Source: an uncultured Collinsella sp.
GTDB lineage: Bacteria; Actinomycetota; Coriobacteriia; Coriobacteriales; Coriobacteriaceae
NCBI GenBank assembly: GCA_900757495.1
Contig: CAAENX010000029.1
Location: 62,001-126,000, forward strand
DNA: 64,000 nucleotides
Reading direction: 5' to 3'
Shown here: positions 16,780 through 24,238 of the stretch, in pieces
Numbering within the stretch: the stretch's first letter is position 1
Layout of the letters: each line of letters begins with the position of its first letter
Notes under the pieces: generated by a model
Told to the model about the DNA's origin: nothing
Seen by the model: the letters and a program-made list of their open reading frames with translations, nothing else
The model's database searches: none
Position numbers and translations under genes: made by a program

Positions 16780-17253
16780 ATGATTTACGGTGCATTGGGC
16801 GATATCGAGGAGTACCGCGGAATGCTCAAGGGCCTCGACGTGCTGATCGACTGGTTCGAGGAGAACGACCCGGCAGAGCTCGAGGTCGGCAGCCATCCGA
16901 TTCTGGGCGACAAGGTCTATGCGAACGTCATGGCTCCCACGACGCGTCCCGAGGCCGAGGCTCACTATGAGACGCATCAGCGCTATCACGACCTGCAGAT
17001 CGACGTTGAGGGTCGCGAGGCCTTTAAGGTCGCCACGGGCAGCCTGACGCTGGTTCAGGAGTTTGACGAGAAGGACGACTACGATCTGGTCGATTCCGAC
17101 GCTTCGATCGCCGGCGATCTTGCCGACGACAAGTTTGCGCTGTTCGTTGCCGGCGAGCCTCACATGCCCACGCTCGAGTTCCCGGGCGATGGCGCACAGC
17201 CGGTCAAGAAGATCTGCTTTAAGCTGCTTGCAGATGCTTACTGGGAGGAGTAG
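16780..17253 (+). CDS. YhcH/YjgK/YiaL family sugar anomerase-like protein
   Basis: A 157-residue single-domain beta-barrel protein (DUF386). Conserved segments are HPILGDKVYANVM near 38-50, the ETHQRYHDLQIDVEG stretch near 68-82 with the putative metal-binding His and Glu, and HMPTLE near 128. Family members act on sialic acid or other sugars, with an anomerase/isomerase role shown for YhcH (NanQ). Placement behind lacX, lacC and the nagA remnant fits amino-sugar handling. Confidence 0.85.
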   Translation: MIYGALGDIEEYRGMLKGLDVLIDWFEENDPAELEVGSHPILGDKVYANVMAPTTRPEAEAHYETHQRYHDLQIDVEGREAFKVATGSLTLVQEFDEKDDYDLVDSDASIAGDLADDKFALFVAGEPHMPTLEFPGDGAQPVKKICFKLLADAYWEE

Positions 17254-17283
17254 CGAGCCGCTCGGCTGAGCTGTTCGTCTGAT

Positions 17284-17363
17284 GGCGTGATTCCCCTAGG
17301 GGAATCACGCCACGACCCCGCCAAGCGTGTTTTCCCTAGGGGAATCACGTTTGGCGGGGTTTT
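17284..17363 (+). terminator. Double CCTAGG palindrome and terminator after yhcH
   Basis: Positions 17284-17311 form a perfect 28-base palindrome centred on CCTAGG. A second CCTAGG dyad at about 17325-17349 is nested inside a CCCCGCCAA / TTGGCGGGG stem (17316-17359) that runs into TTTTC. The second structure is a plausible terminator; the first has no loop and may be a protein-binding site. Confidence 0.75.
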
Positions 17364-17388
17364 CGGTTTTTGAATAGGGAAGCCTCAT

Positions 17389-17844
17389 TTATTTGCGAAG
17401 AACATCGGCTAGCCGCAGGATTGAAATCATCGACCGATAAGTGAGTTCCACTTTTTCGCCCGCAAGCAGTCGTTTCGAGCCAATCTCATCTAGCCCCACA
17501 AGCCGAGAAAACAGCGGGCCGCTCATCGTGCCCTCGTCAATTGATTCCCTTATGGTCTTCAAAACGTCCGTATCATGAAGCGATGCCGAGCTGTAGGGGG
17601 CAACACGAGCGGAACTCTCAATTAACGACGAGACAAAAGGATGGAGATGCTTTGGACATAGTCCATCAAACACCACATCCCCATTGTCGTTCGAGCCGAC
17701 CAGGCGCCAAGTATAGTGATCGACCCAGTCATCTCCGTCATATATGGCGTCCATGAGCAACTTCCCGTCTAGAGAGAGAAACCTATTTGGACATCGGGGC
17801 GCAAGACCGCAATCCATATCGGGCCTGCAGCAGCTCCAACCCAA
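17389..17844 (-). CDS. Hypothetical Cys-rich protein with C-terminal HTH-like end
   Basis: A 151-residue frame with a possible TTG start at 17844. The N-terminus has clustered cysteines (SCCRPDMDCGLAPRCP) like a zinc site; the last 45 residues (GSKRLLAGEKVELTYRS) look like a Cro/C1-type helix-turn-helix end. The open frame continues about 11 codons further upstream with two more Cys but no better start, and another frame (17769-17960) overlaps it, so a frameshift or truncated gene is possible. Base composition here is lower in GC than the neighbours, a sign of acquired DNA. I recognise no family. Confidence 0.45.
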   Translation of the reverse strand: MGWSCCRPDMDCGLAPRCPNRFLSLDGKLLMDAIYDGDDWVDHYTWRLVGSNDNGDVVFDGLCPKHLHPFVSSLIESSARVAPYSSASLHDTDVLKTIRESIDEGTMSGPLFSRLVGLDEIGSKRLLAGEKVELTYRSMISILRLADVLRK

Positions 17845-18150
17845 CGCACCACATAGGTTCCCTTTCGTACATGTGTATCAATCTGCCCCGAAATGCCGGT
17901 GAATGCAATTCCAGACCCGTTTGTCGGATAGCAATCGACGTATTTTTGTTTTCCGCTCACAACCTTGTATAGATATATCGTTCCAGCAAAAGAGAAGGTA
18001 TCGTGGCTATTTTAAATCTATATGGCCAATTCGAGCCCTCACCATGGCAATTGTTGCAGCTGGGTTTCTTTTCATTATAATTTCACTTTGGTAAATCCCC
18101 GCCCCCTAAGCATTAAATCCGAAGTCCACCGAGTGGCCGAATCGGCAACA
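17845..18150. other. Low-GC intergenic stretch without a convincing gene
   Basis: About 300 bases between the hypothetical gene and the tRNA terminator. Short frames on both strands (17769-17960 minus, 17903-18094 plus) show no family features. Likely the decayed upstream part of the hypothetical gene or acquired DNA next to a tRNA. Confidence 0.4.
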
Positions 18151-18174
18151 AAAAAGCCGCCCGAAGGCGGCTAT
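18150..18174 (-). terminator. tRNA-Thr terminator
   Basis: GCCGCC-TTCG-GGCGGC hairpin followed by TTTTTTG on the minus strand, 10 bases after the tRNA end. Confidence 0.9.
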
Positions 18175-18183
18175 CTTGTGCAA

Positions 18184-18259
18184 TGGAGCCAGCGACCGGG
18201 CTCGAACCGGTGACCCCCGCTTTACGAGAGCGGTGCTCTACCAACTGAGCTACGCTGGC
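18184..18259 (-). tRNA. tRNA-Thr (CGT)
   Basis: The minus strand folds into a full cloverleaf: acceptor GCCAGCG / CGCTGGC, D-stem GCTC / GAGC with AGTTGGTA loop, anticodon stem CCGCT / AGCGG around CTCGTAA (anticodon CGT, reading ACG Thr), T-arm ACCGG-TTCGAGC-CCGGT, discriminator T and an encoded CCA. Length with CCA is 76. Confidence 0.97.
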
Positions 18260-18416
18260 GACCATGTGGTGACGCAACTGAGGCGTCAACGGCTGTCTAT
18301 GATACGGGACATCGCACATCCGCGCAAGGGTTCTGACGGCTTTTCTCACTTTAAATGCACTAATATTGGAGACGCGATGTCTTGCTCTTACGGGTCTCAA
18401 AAAGAATGGGGCAGCG

Positions 18417-18911
18417 ATGGCACAACCCAAGATTCTTCTCACACGCATCGACGACCGTTTCATGTACGGGCAAGACGTTGAGCTGTGGAACGAAGCCGTG
18501 GGTTCCAACCTTGTCCTAATCATCAATGATGAGATCGCGGCGGATTCGCGCAAGTGGGCACCGATGAGGGTGGCGGCGCCAGAAGGCGTTTGGACGCGGT
18601 TTTTCTCGGTGCAAAGGACCATCGACATCATTCATACCGCAACGCCGCGCCAATGGATTCTCATCATGGTGGCGTCGCCCGCTGATGCACTTGCGCTGGT
18701 TAAGGGCGGTGTGCCGATCAGCAAGATCAGCATTGGTCATATGCAGGCAGGGGAGGGCAAGCGTCCCGCAACACCCGCAGTCGCCATAGGCGACGCAGAT
18801 GTCGCCGCCTTCAAAGAGTTGCAAGAGCTCGGCATAGAGCTAGAAATCCGTTACCTCCCCAGCTCCGACCCCGACCCCATTCAACTAGTCATCCAAGAAC
18901 GTCCCCAATGA
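18417..18911 (+). CDS. Orphan PTS IIB paralogue lacking the phospho-histidine
   Basis: A 164-residue protein clearly related to the IIB at 7960 over its whole length (for example LLTRIDDRF, RFFSVQRTID, LALVKGGVPISK, VAAFKELQELGIELEIR). At the active site VHGQV has become MYGQD, so residue 17 is Tyr instead of His and phosphotransfer by this route is impossible. It has a GGGG ribosome site and an intact frame. No IIC, IID or IIA lies next to it. It may be decaying, or may act as a non-phosphorylatable decoy or sensor. Its 3' end runs into a dispersed repeat (ACGTCCCCAATGACTAG). Confidence 0.85.
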   Translation: MAQPKILLTRIDDRFMYGQDVELWNEAVGSNLVLIINDEIAADSRKWAPMRVAAPEGVWTRFFSVQRTIDIIHTATPRQWILIMVASPADALALVKGGVPISKISIGHMQAGEGKRPATPAVAIGDADVAAFKELQELGIELEIRYLPSSDPDPIQLVIQERPQ

Positions 18912-18920
18912 CTAGGTAGA

Positions 18921-18955
18921 AAAACGCCCGTCGGCGGTGTGCCGGCGGGCGCTGC
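18921..18955. terminator. Hairpin between IIB paralogue and galM
   Basis: ACGCCCGTCGGC / GCCGGCGGGCG stem preceded by an A-run on the galM side, suiting termination of galM on the minus strand. Confidence 0.6.
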
Positions 18956-18979
18956 TGTGCGATATGTTGCGTTATGGGC

Positions 18980-20032
18980 TTAGTGCCTCATAAAGTGGTA
19001 TTCGATCACATTACTGTAGGGGTGACCCGGGCCCACAATGCCCTGCGGGAACAGAGGCTGGTGCGGCGTGTCGGGATACATCTCGGCCTCGAGGGCAAAG
19101 CCGGCGCCCCAGCCATAGTTGGCATCGTCCTTGGCGTGCTCGTCGCCCAGCCAGTTGCCGGTGTAGAGCTGCACGCCCGGGGCAGTGGTGTAGTAGTCCA
19201 TCTCACGACCGGTCCACATCTCCTCGACGTGCAGGGCGCGGCGCAGATTACGGCCGTACTGATAGTTATCGATACACAGGCAGTGATCGTAGCCACGTGC
19301 CTGCTTGATCTGCGGGTCGTCGGCTTCCATGCCGGGAGCGACGGGGCGCAGCTCGCGAAAGTCAAACGGTGTTCCCTCGACCGGAGCAATCTCGCCGGTG
19401 GGAATGTTCTGATCGTTAATGGGCAGGTAGTGGGCAGCGTTGGCAACGAAGAAGTGCTCGCAGTCCATGCCGGCGTTATGACCGGCAAGGTTAAAGTACG
19501 TGTGGTTGGTCATGGACACGTAGGTGGCGCGGTCGCTCTCGCAGCCGTATTCGATACGGAAGCAGCCGGTGCGCGTCACGGTGAACACGGCCGTAAAGGT
19601 GCGGTTGCCGGGCAGGCCCAGCTCGCCATCTTCAAGCGAGGTGGTCATGCGCACGGCATTGTGGACCTCGTCGAGTTCAACGTCCCACACGCGCTTGTGC
19701 AGGCCGTGCTCAAGATCGCTGTGCAGGTTGTTGATGCCTTCGTTGGTGGGCATATGCCAGTCCGTGCCGGCGATGGTGATCGTGGCGCCCGCGGTGCGGT
19801 TGGCCACGGGGCCGATGGTCGCGCCAAAGCAGGCGGGGTTGTCAAAGTAATCCTCGAGCTTATCGAAGCCCAGCACCACATCGCGCACGTTGCCGGGAAT
19901 GTCGGGCACATCGATACCCAGCACGGTGGCGCCATAGTCCATAATGCGAACGCAGATCTCGGGCCCGTTGAGGGTGTAACGATGAACGGGGGTACCGCAC
20001 GGCGCGGTGCCGAAAAGCTCGGAAGTGATCAT
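18980..20032 (-). CDS. galM: Aldose 1-epimerase (galactose mutarotase)
   Basis: A 350-residue GalM. It interconverts alpha and beta galactose before GalK. Family marks: GATVLGIDVPD near 35, the substrate/catalytic His region SMTNHTYFNLAGH near 170, and the GVQLYTGNW segment near 290 followed by the conserved C-terminal GFALEAEMYPDTPHQ with the catalytic Glu. I use the ATG at 20032 with AGGAACC upstream. It is divergent from the DeoR regulator across a 206-base region. Confidence 0.93.
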   Translation of the reverse strand: MITSELFGTAPCGTPVHRYTLNGPEICVRIMDYGATVLGIDVPDIPGNVRDVVLGFDKLEDYFDNPACFGATIGPVANRTAGATITIAGTDWHMPTNEGINNLHSDLEHGLHKRVWDVELDEVHNAVRMTTSLEDGELGLPGNRTFTAVFTVTRTGCFRIEYGCESDRATYVSMTNHTYFNLAGHNAGMDCEHFFVANAAHYLPINDQNIPTGEIAPVEGTPFDFRELRPVAPGMEADDPQIKQARGYDHCLCIDNYQYGRNLRRALHVEEMWTGREMDYYTTAPGVQLYTGNWLGDEHAKDDANYGWGAGFALEAEMYPDTPHQPLFPQGIVGPGHPYSNVIEYHFMRH

Positions 20033-20184
20033 TTGGTTCCTAACATCGAGATATTTCGGACAAACTGTAGCGCGAACAGGTGAGATTATCACTACACCCC
20101 ACTAAAGCAGGGAGTATTTTTCTCAAAAAAGTGATGATTGGAGCTGTGCGGGCGTTCATTTTTGACGCGCATGAGTCTGATACA

Positions 20185-20222
20185 ATTTGTTCGTTACTGT
20201 TTGAATGATATGCGCGCACAGA
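20185..20222. promoter_or_regulatory. Candidate LacR/DeoR operator between galM and deoR
   Basis: TTTGTTC at 20186-20192 followed by GTTACTGTTTGAATG at 20193-20207. The latter matches 14 of 15 bases at 39333-39347 before lacA, and the pieces GTTTGAATG and GTTACTGTT recur at 37436-37452 before lacF. Shared occurrence suggests one regulator, most simply the DeoR protein encoded at 20239. Confidence 0.6.
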
Positions 20223-20238
20223 ACGGCGAGGATTCATC

Positions 20239-21003
20239 GTGATTAAAGCGGAGCGACAGGATAAGGTTCGTCAGCTGCTCGAAGAGCAGGGCACGGTCTC
20301 GGTCAAGGAGATTTCGGATGCGCTGGGCGTCTCGGACATGACGATTCGTCGCGATCTTGAGGAGCTTGCGAGCCTGGGCGAGATCGAGCGCGTGCACGGC
20401 GGCGCCCGCAGTGCACAGGGTCGTCCCCACGCTATGTTGCGCCATGAGTATTCGCACACCGAAAAGCGCACGAAGCATGCCGAGGAAAAGCTGCAGATTG
20501 CGCGCCGTGCTGTGGAGCTTATCGAGGAAGGCTCGACCATCTTTTTGGGCACGGGTACCACGGTTGAGCAGATGGCCTCGATGCTGCCGACGTTTCGCCT
20601 GCGCATTGTGACCAATTCGCTTTCGGTGTTTAACCTGCTCGAGGCGCGCGAGGACTGCGACTTGTGCCTCGTGGGCGGTATGTACCGTCGCCGCACCGCC
20701 GCGTTTGTGGGACCAACGGCCGAGGATACCCTGCGCGCCCTGGGCATCGATGCGGCGTTTATCGGCGCCAACGGCATTCTGGATGGCGACGTGTCTACGT
20801 CCAATATGGATGAGGGTCGTATCCAGCAGCTCGCCTTTAGCAAGGCCGACTCGCGCTATCTGATCGCCGACTCCAGCAAGATCGGCAAACGCGACTTCTA
20901 CACCTTCTGCCGCCTGGACAGCCTGGACGCCGTAGTGTGCGAGCCGGGTATTACCGCCGAGAATCGTGCCGCCATCGAGGAACATACACAGGTCATTTGC
21001 TAA
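20239..21003 (+). CDS. DeoR family sugar-phosphate regulator (LacR-like)
   Basis: A 254-residue regulator with a GTG start. The N-terminal HTH (residues about 6-57) contains VSVKEISDALGVSDMTIRRDL, quoted in part, the DeoR signature; the C-terminal DeoR sensor domain, a sugar-phosphate isomerase-like fold, has GTGTTVEQM near 97 and NGILDGDVSTSN near 180. DeoR regulators respond to phosphorylated sugars; LacR of lactococci answers to tagatose-6-phosphate. The promoter motif it shares with lacF and lacA makes the same role likely here. Confidence 0.88.
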   Translation: MIKAERQDKVRQLLEEQGTVSVKEISDALGVSDMTIRRDLEELASLGEIERVHGGARSAQGRPHAMLRHEYSHTEKRTKHAEEKLQIARRAVELIEEGSTIFLGTGTTVEQMASMLPTFRLRIVTNSLSVFNLLEAREDCDLCLVGGMYRRRTAAFVGPTAEDTLRALGIDAAFIGANGILDGDVSTSNMDEGRIQQLAFSKADSRYLIADSSKIGKRDFYTFCRLDSLDAVVCEPGITAENRAAIEEHTQVIC

Positions 21004-21215
21004 CTAGCGCTACGGGAGACACTGCTGCCCTCTGCCGGCGCGGGGATTATCACTTCAATATGACGTGCAGAATGACACGTAATAAGTAAAAACACCATTT
21101 GTGCGTCAAATTTGATGGCGCGTAAAAATTTGCGCGTTATTTTACGCGTCAAAGTGACGTGAAATGACGTGCAAATAGTTTTAGGCAACAAGGGTGAGGC
21201 CATTCTGAGATATGG
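21004..21215. other. AT-rich spacer with repeated TGACGTG and ACGCG motifs
   Basis: Convergent intergenic region. TGACGTG occurs at 21060, 21152 and 21163, with related CACGTAA, and GCGTAAAA / TTTTACGCG form an inverted repeat near 21120-21149. Composition is far more AT-rich than the surroundings. It may act as a terminator for deoR and fic; no gene is seen. Confidence 0.5.
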
Positions 21216-22448
21216 CTAGACTCCGTATCTCGCTTTGATATCCCTTGAGAATGAATCGTAGTCTTCGTAGAGTCCGTCTCTGCTTTCATCTTCGGCGCGG
21301 TTCATGCGTTCAAGGAGTTTATCCTTTGGGGGCCCTTGTTTTATTGCTGGCTCGCTATTGGGTATTACAGATTGCAAGAATAATTCCAGAGCATGGACGT
21401 CTTTAAGTATGTAGCCCGTCGAACGACCCGCTCCTGTTTTTTCGATTGCACTGCAACTAACAAGCTGGCTGAGGGTTCGTTTAACGGTTACCTCGCTGAT
21501 ATCGGGGCAGTTGGACTGGATGTCGGATTTCTTAATGACGCCGGGTTTCTCCTGAAATAGAGCAGCTATGCGCGCTTGCTTCGACATGGGGCGAGTGTTG
21601 AATTCAATCAGGGTGTGCTGTTCGAGCTGTCGGTAAGCCGCCAGTATGGTTCCGAGCATGAACCGGATAAAGGGAACCTCGCTGTTTTCGTTTTCATTCC
21701 ATCCAGTGGAACTTGCAGCGAGGGCACTGTAGTAGAGCGCCTTGTTGTCTTCAATAAGTCGTTCGATGCTGACGTAGCGCGCAACGTCGTATCCAGTCTT
21801 TTCGAGCAGTAGCGTTGTAAGGAGTCGGCTCATCCTGCCATTGCCATCGTTGAAGGGATGAATGCTGACAAAATCGAAGATAAAGCGGAGTGATATAAGG
21901 AGGGGATCGCAAGCTTGGCGAGATAGGGCATCGTTGAGGGACCGACAGGCTTCTTCGATAAGTCCCGGGGTTGCTAGAGCCGAAGGAGGTCTAAAGCGCA
22001 CAAGTCGATTACCTTGATCGTCGATGGAGACGATTTCGTTATCGCTGTCTTTCCAATGGCCCCCATACGAGATTGCTGTGTGTGCCATGAGGTCACGATG
22101 CAGCTGCAAAATGACCGATGGTGTTACGGGAATGAAATCGTGCTGCTCGTGAATAAGCGACAGCGCGTCTCGGTACCCAGCGATTTCTTCTTCTGCACGG
22201 GAGCTTGGCTTGGTGGAATACGCCATGATTGCTTTGAGCCTTTTTTGGGTGGTAACAATTCCTTCAAGTCCGTTGGAGGATTGGGTGCTTTGGATCTTAG
22301 CTTCCTCCATAAGGGACGATAGAAGCTCGGGTTTGACTTGGCTCAGAACAAGTTGTCGGCCTTTATGCTCGCGTATCGAGAGAAGGAGATTGGTGATTGG
22401 GGTTGCTTCGAGTTCCGCTGGGACTGTGGCGTAATCAAACTGGCGCAT
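21216..22448 (-). CDS. Fic family protein with winged-helix C-terminus
   Basis: A 410-residue Fic enzyme, expected to transfer AMP from ATP to a protein hydroxyl. The active motif HPFNDGNGRM is complete at residues 197-206. An inhibitory-helix motif S-x-x-x-E-G (Ser58 to Gly63, in QSSNGLEGI) sits N-terminal, so it is class II and auto-inhibited. The fold is the Fic_N + Fic + C-terminal winged HTH type (HTH about 290-350). AAAGGAG precedes the ATG, and a perfect 32-base inverted repeat starts immediately upstream, which suggests it binds its own promoter. The target is unknown. Confidence 0.92.
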   Translation of the reverse strand: MRQFDYATVPAELEATPITNLLLSIREHKGRQLVLSQVKPELLSSLMEEAKIQSTQSSNGLEGIVTTQKRLKAIMAYSTKPSSRAEEEIAGYRDALSLIHEQHDFIPVTPSVILQLHRDLMAHTAISYGGHWKDSDNEIVSIDDQGNRLVRFRPPSALATPGLIEEACRSLNDALSRQACDPLLISLRFIFDFVSIHPFNDGNGRMSRLLTTLLLEKTGYDVARYVSIERLIEDNKALYYSALAASSTGWNENENSEVPFIRFMLGTILAAYRQLEQHTLIEFNTRPMSKQARIAALFQEKPGVIKKSDIQSNCPDISEVTVKRTLSQLVSCSAIEKTGAGRSTGYILKDVHALELFLQSVIPNSEPAIKQGPPKDKLLERMNRAEDESRDGLYEDYDSFSRDIKARYGV

Positions 22449-22456
22449 GTGGCTCC

Positions 22457-22531
22457 TTTCAGTATCACGAACATACTTTCGGTATCATAATAACATGAAA
22501 TGATACCGAAAGTATGTTCGTGATACTGAAA
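22457..22531. promoter_or_regulatory. Perfect 32-bp inverted repeat upstream of fic
   Basis: Positions 22457-22488 are the exact reverse complement of 22500-22531, with an 11-base AT-rich centre. Each arm holds GTATCACGAACATAC and TTTCGGTATC. It starts at the edge of the fic ribosome-binding site, so it must span the fic promoter and probably a mirror-image promoter. Likely operator for the Fic protein's winged helix. Confidence 0.85.
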
Positions 22532-22549
22532 ACAAGGTAAGAGGTGCGC

Positions 22550-22579
22550 ATGACAGCTGCTCGGAAAGCGCGGATTTGA
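22550..22579 (+). pseudogene. Nine-codon ORF start divergent from fic
   Basis: AAGAGGTGCGC followed by ATG and the codons MTAARKARI, then TGA. It is placed as the first codons of a divergent partner gene driven from the mirrored side of the inverted repeat. It may be a truncated gene or chance. Confidence 0.3.
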
Positions 22580-22590
22580 CTATCTAATTG

Positions 22591-22646
22591 TCTCAATCAG
22601 TAACGGTTGGGGGTGAAAAAACTCGGCCAAATGTTACAGATTGAGA
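22591..22646. repeat. Palindromic repeat R1
   Basis: Outer arms TCTCAATC-x-GTAAC and GTTACAGATTGAGA around a GAAAAAACTCGG centre. First and most diverged member of the R family (see 27322, 27404, 27482, 32412, 32492). Confidence 0.75.
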
Positions 22647-22676
22647 TGAGCGGCACGCTAGGCCTGATTCAAAACA

Positions 22677-22719
22677 AAAAAGGCCGCATGCGAACCCGTG
22701 GAGGGATTCGCATGCGGCC
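22677..22719 (-). terminator. Terminator of lacG copy 1
   Basis: GGCCGCATGCGAA stem with full complement, followed by TTTTTTG on the minus strand, 23 bases after the lacG stop. Confidence 0.9.
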
Positions 22720-22741
22720 GACAGGGGGTATGTGGCAAAAG

Positions 22742-24163
22742 TTAGGCCATGAGCAGGCCGGTCTCCGCGACGTTCTTGTACCAGTACGCGCTCGCCTTGG
22801 GATAGCGCTTCTGGGTCTCAAAGTCGATGTAGAACAGGCCGTAACGTTTGTTATAACCGTTGGTCCAGGAGAACTGGTCCTGCAGCGACCACACAAAGTA
22901 GCCGTCGACGTTCACGCCGCCGTCGATTGCCTTGAGGATCCACGCGAGATGCTGGCGCATGTAATCGATACGAGGGGCGTCGTCGATAAAGCCGTCCTCA
23001 AAGTCGTCCTTATAGCCCATGCCGTTCTCGGTGATGTAGATCTTCTTGTAGTTGGGGTAATCGTTCTTAATACGAAGCAGCAGGTCGTAGAGGCCCTCGG
23101 GATAGATAATCCAGTCCCAATCGGTGGTGGGTACGCCTTCGCGCACGCATGACTCGCCCACGCCCTTGAGGAACCAGCGCGAGGAGCCCTTGTCGCCGGT
23201 GCCATTGTGGTTGATGTCGTTTTCGCCCTCGGCGGCACGCAGGAACTGGCACTTGTAGGTGTTGACGCCCAGGCAATCGTTGTAGGGGAGCGCGGCGGTC
23301 AGCGCGGCGATGTCCTCGTCGCGGACGTCAAGCTCGCCGCCGGCGATATGGGCCAGCTTGGTCGCAGCTTCCATGGTGTCGGCTGCATAGTGGCCGCGGA
23401 AGGTGGCGTCGAGTACCCAGCGGTTGTTGATGACGTCGGCCATGCGAGCTGCCTCGCAGTCGGCGGCGTTGTTGGGGTCGAGGGGATACTTGGGCTCCAG
23501 GTTCTGGACAATGCCGATCTCGCCCTCAAAGCCGCCCTCATGGAAGGCGACGACAGCCTTGGCGTGGGCCACCATCATGTTGTGCATGAGCTGGAAGGCC
23601 TTGTCCAGGCGGTACTTCTCGCCGTGCGGCCAGTTGCCGACGATAAAGCTGCCCTCGGCAGTTGCGGGAATCTCGTTAAAGGTAAACCAGTGCTTGACCT
23701 CGGTGAACTCGGCAAAGCAGAACTTTGCGTACTCGACGAAGGCGTCGATTGTCGTGCGCGTCAGGAATCCCTCGCCGCCGTTCTGATAAAAGGCTTCGGG
23801 CGTATCGAAGTGATCTAGCGTGACATAGGGGATAACGCCAGCTTTGTTGCAGGTGGCGAAAAGCTCGTGATAGAAAGCGACGCCCTCGGGGTTAATCTCG
23901 CCGGTGCCGCTGGGGAAGATACGGCTCCAAGCGATAGAGACGCGAATACCGTTGATGCCGAAGCGCTGGCACAGGTCGATATCGACCGGATACTTGTTGT
24001 AGAAATCGCTTGCAGGATCGGGGGAGAAGCGACCCTGAGCAGCCAGGAAATCGTCCCAGGGCACTTTGCCCTTGCCGTGCGTGCGGGTCTCGCCCTCAAC
24101 CTGGTAAGCGGCGGTGGCGCCGCCAAACACAAAGCCGTCGGGGAACTGCATAGGGTTGGTCAT
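22742..24163 (-). CDS. lacG: LacG-type 6-phospho-beta-galactosidase (GH1, copy 1)
   Basis: A 473-residue glycoside hydrolase family 1 enzyme that cleaves phosphorylated beta-galactosides after PTS import. Acid/base Glu164 lies in WFTFNE, nucleophile Glu379 in ITENGMGY. The phosphate-binding FSWTNGYNKRYG at 431-442 (Ser432, Trp433, Lys439, Tyr441) is the LacG pattern; 6-phospho-beta-glucosidases lack the Trp. The start at 24163 is set by AAAGGATG; the earlier in-frame GTG is ignored. It is the second gene after lacE copy 1, separated by a hairpin at 24198-24224. Confidence 0.9.
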   Translation of the reverse strand: MTNPMQFPDGFVFGGATAAYQVEGETRTHGKGKVPWDDFLAAQGRFSPDPASDFYNKYPVDIDLCQRFGINGIRVSIAWSRIFPSGTGEINPEGVAFYHELFATCNKAGVIPYVTLDHFDTPEAFYQNGGEGFLTRTTIDAFVEYAKFCFAEFTEVKHWFTFNEIPATAEGSFIVGNWPHGEKYRLDKAFQLMHNMMVAHAKAVVAFHEGGFEGEIGIVQNLEPKYPLDPNNAADCEAARMADVINNRWVLDATFRGHYAADTMEAATKLAHIAGGELDVRDEDIAALTAALPYNDCLGVNTYKCQFLRAAEGENDINHNGTGDKGSSRWFLKGVGESCVREGVPTTDWDWIIYPEGLYDLLLRIKNDYPNYKKIYITENGMGYKDDFEDGFIDDAPRIDYMRQHLAWILKAIDGGVNVDGYFVWSLQDQFSWTNGYNKRYGLFYIDFETQKRYPKASAYWYKNVAETGLLMA

Positions 24164-24197
24164 GAGACATCCTTTCTGTGGGATACGAATAGGGAGA

Positions 24198-24224
24198 GGT
24201 GCCCGAACTGGGGATCCGGGCACC
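24198..24224 (-). other. Intercistronic hairpin lacE1-lacG1
   Basis: GGTGCCCG / CGGGCACC stem with an 11-base loop between the lacE stop and lacG start. Similar hairpins sit between the paired genes of the other two cassettes. Confidence 0.6.
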
Positions 24225-24238
24225 AACAGAGGGAGGAA

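Noticed and set aside
18113..18631. 172-residue minus-strand frame
   Set aside because: It crosses the tRNA-Thr gene and its terminator and opposes the IIB paralogue.
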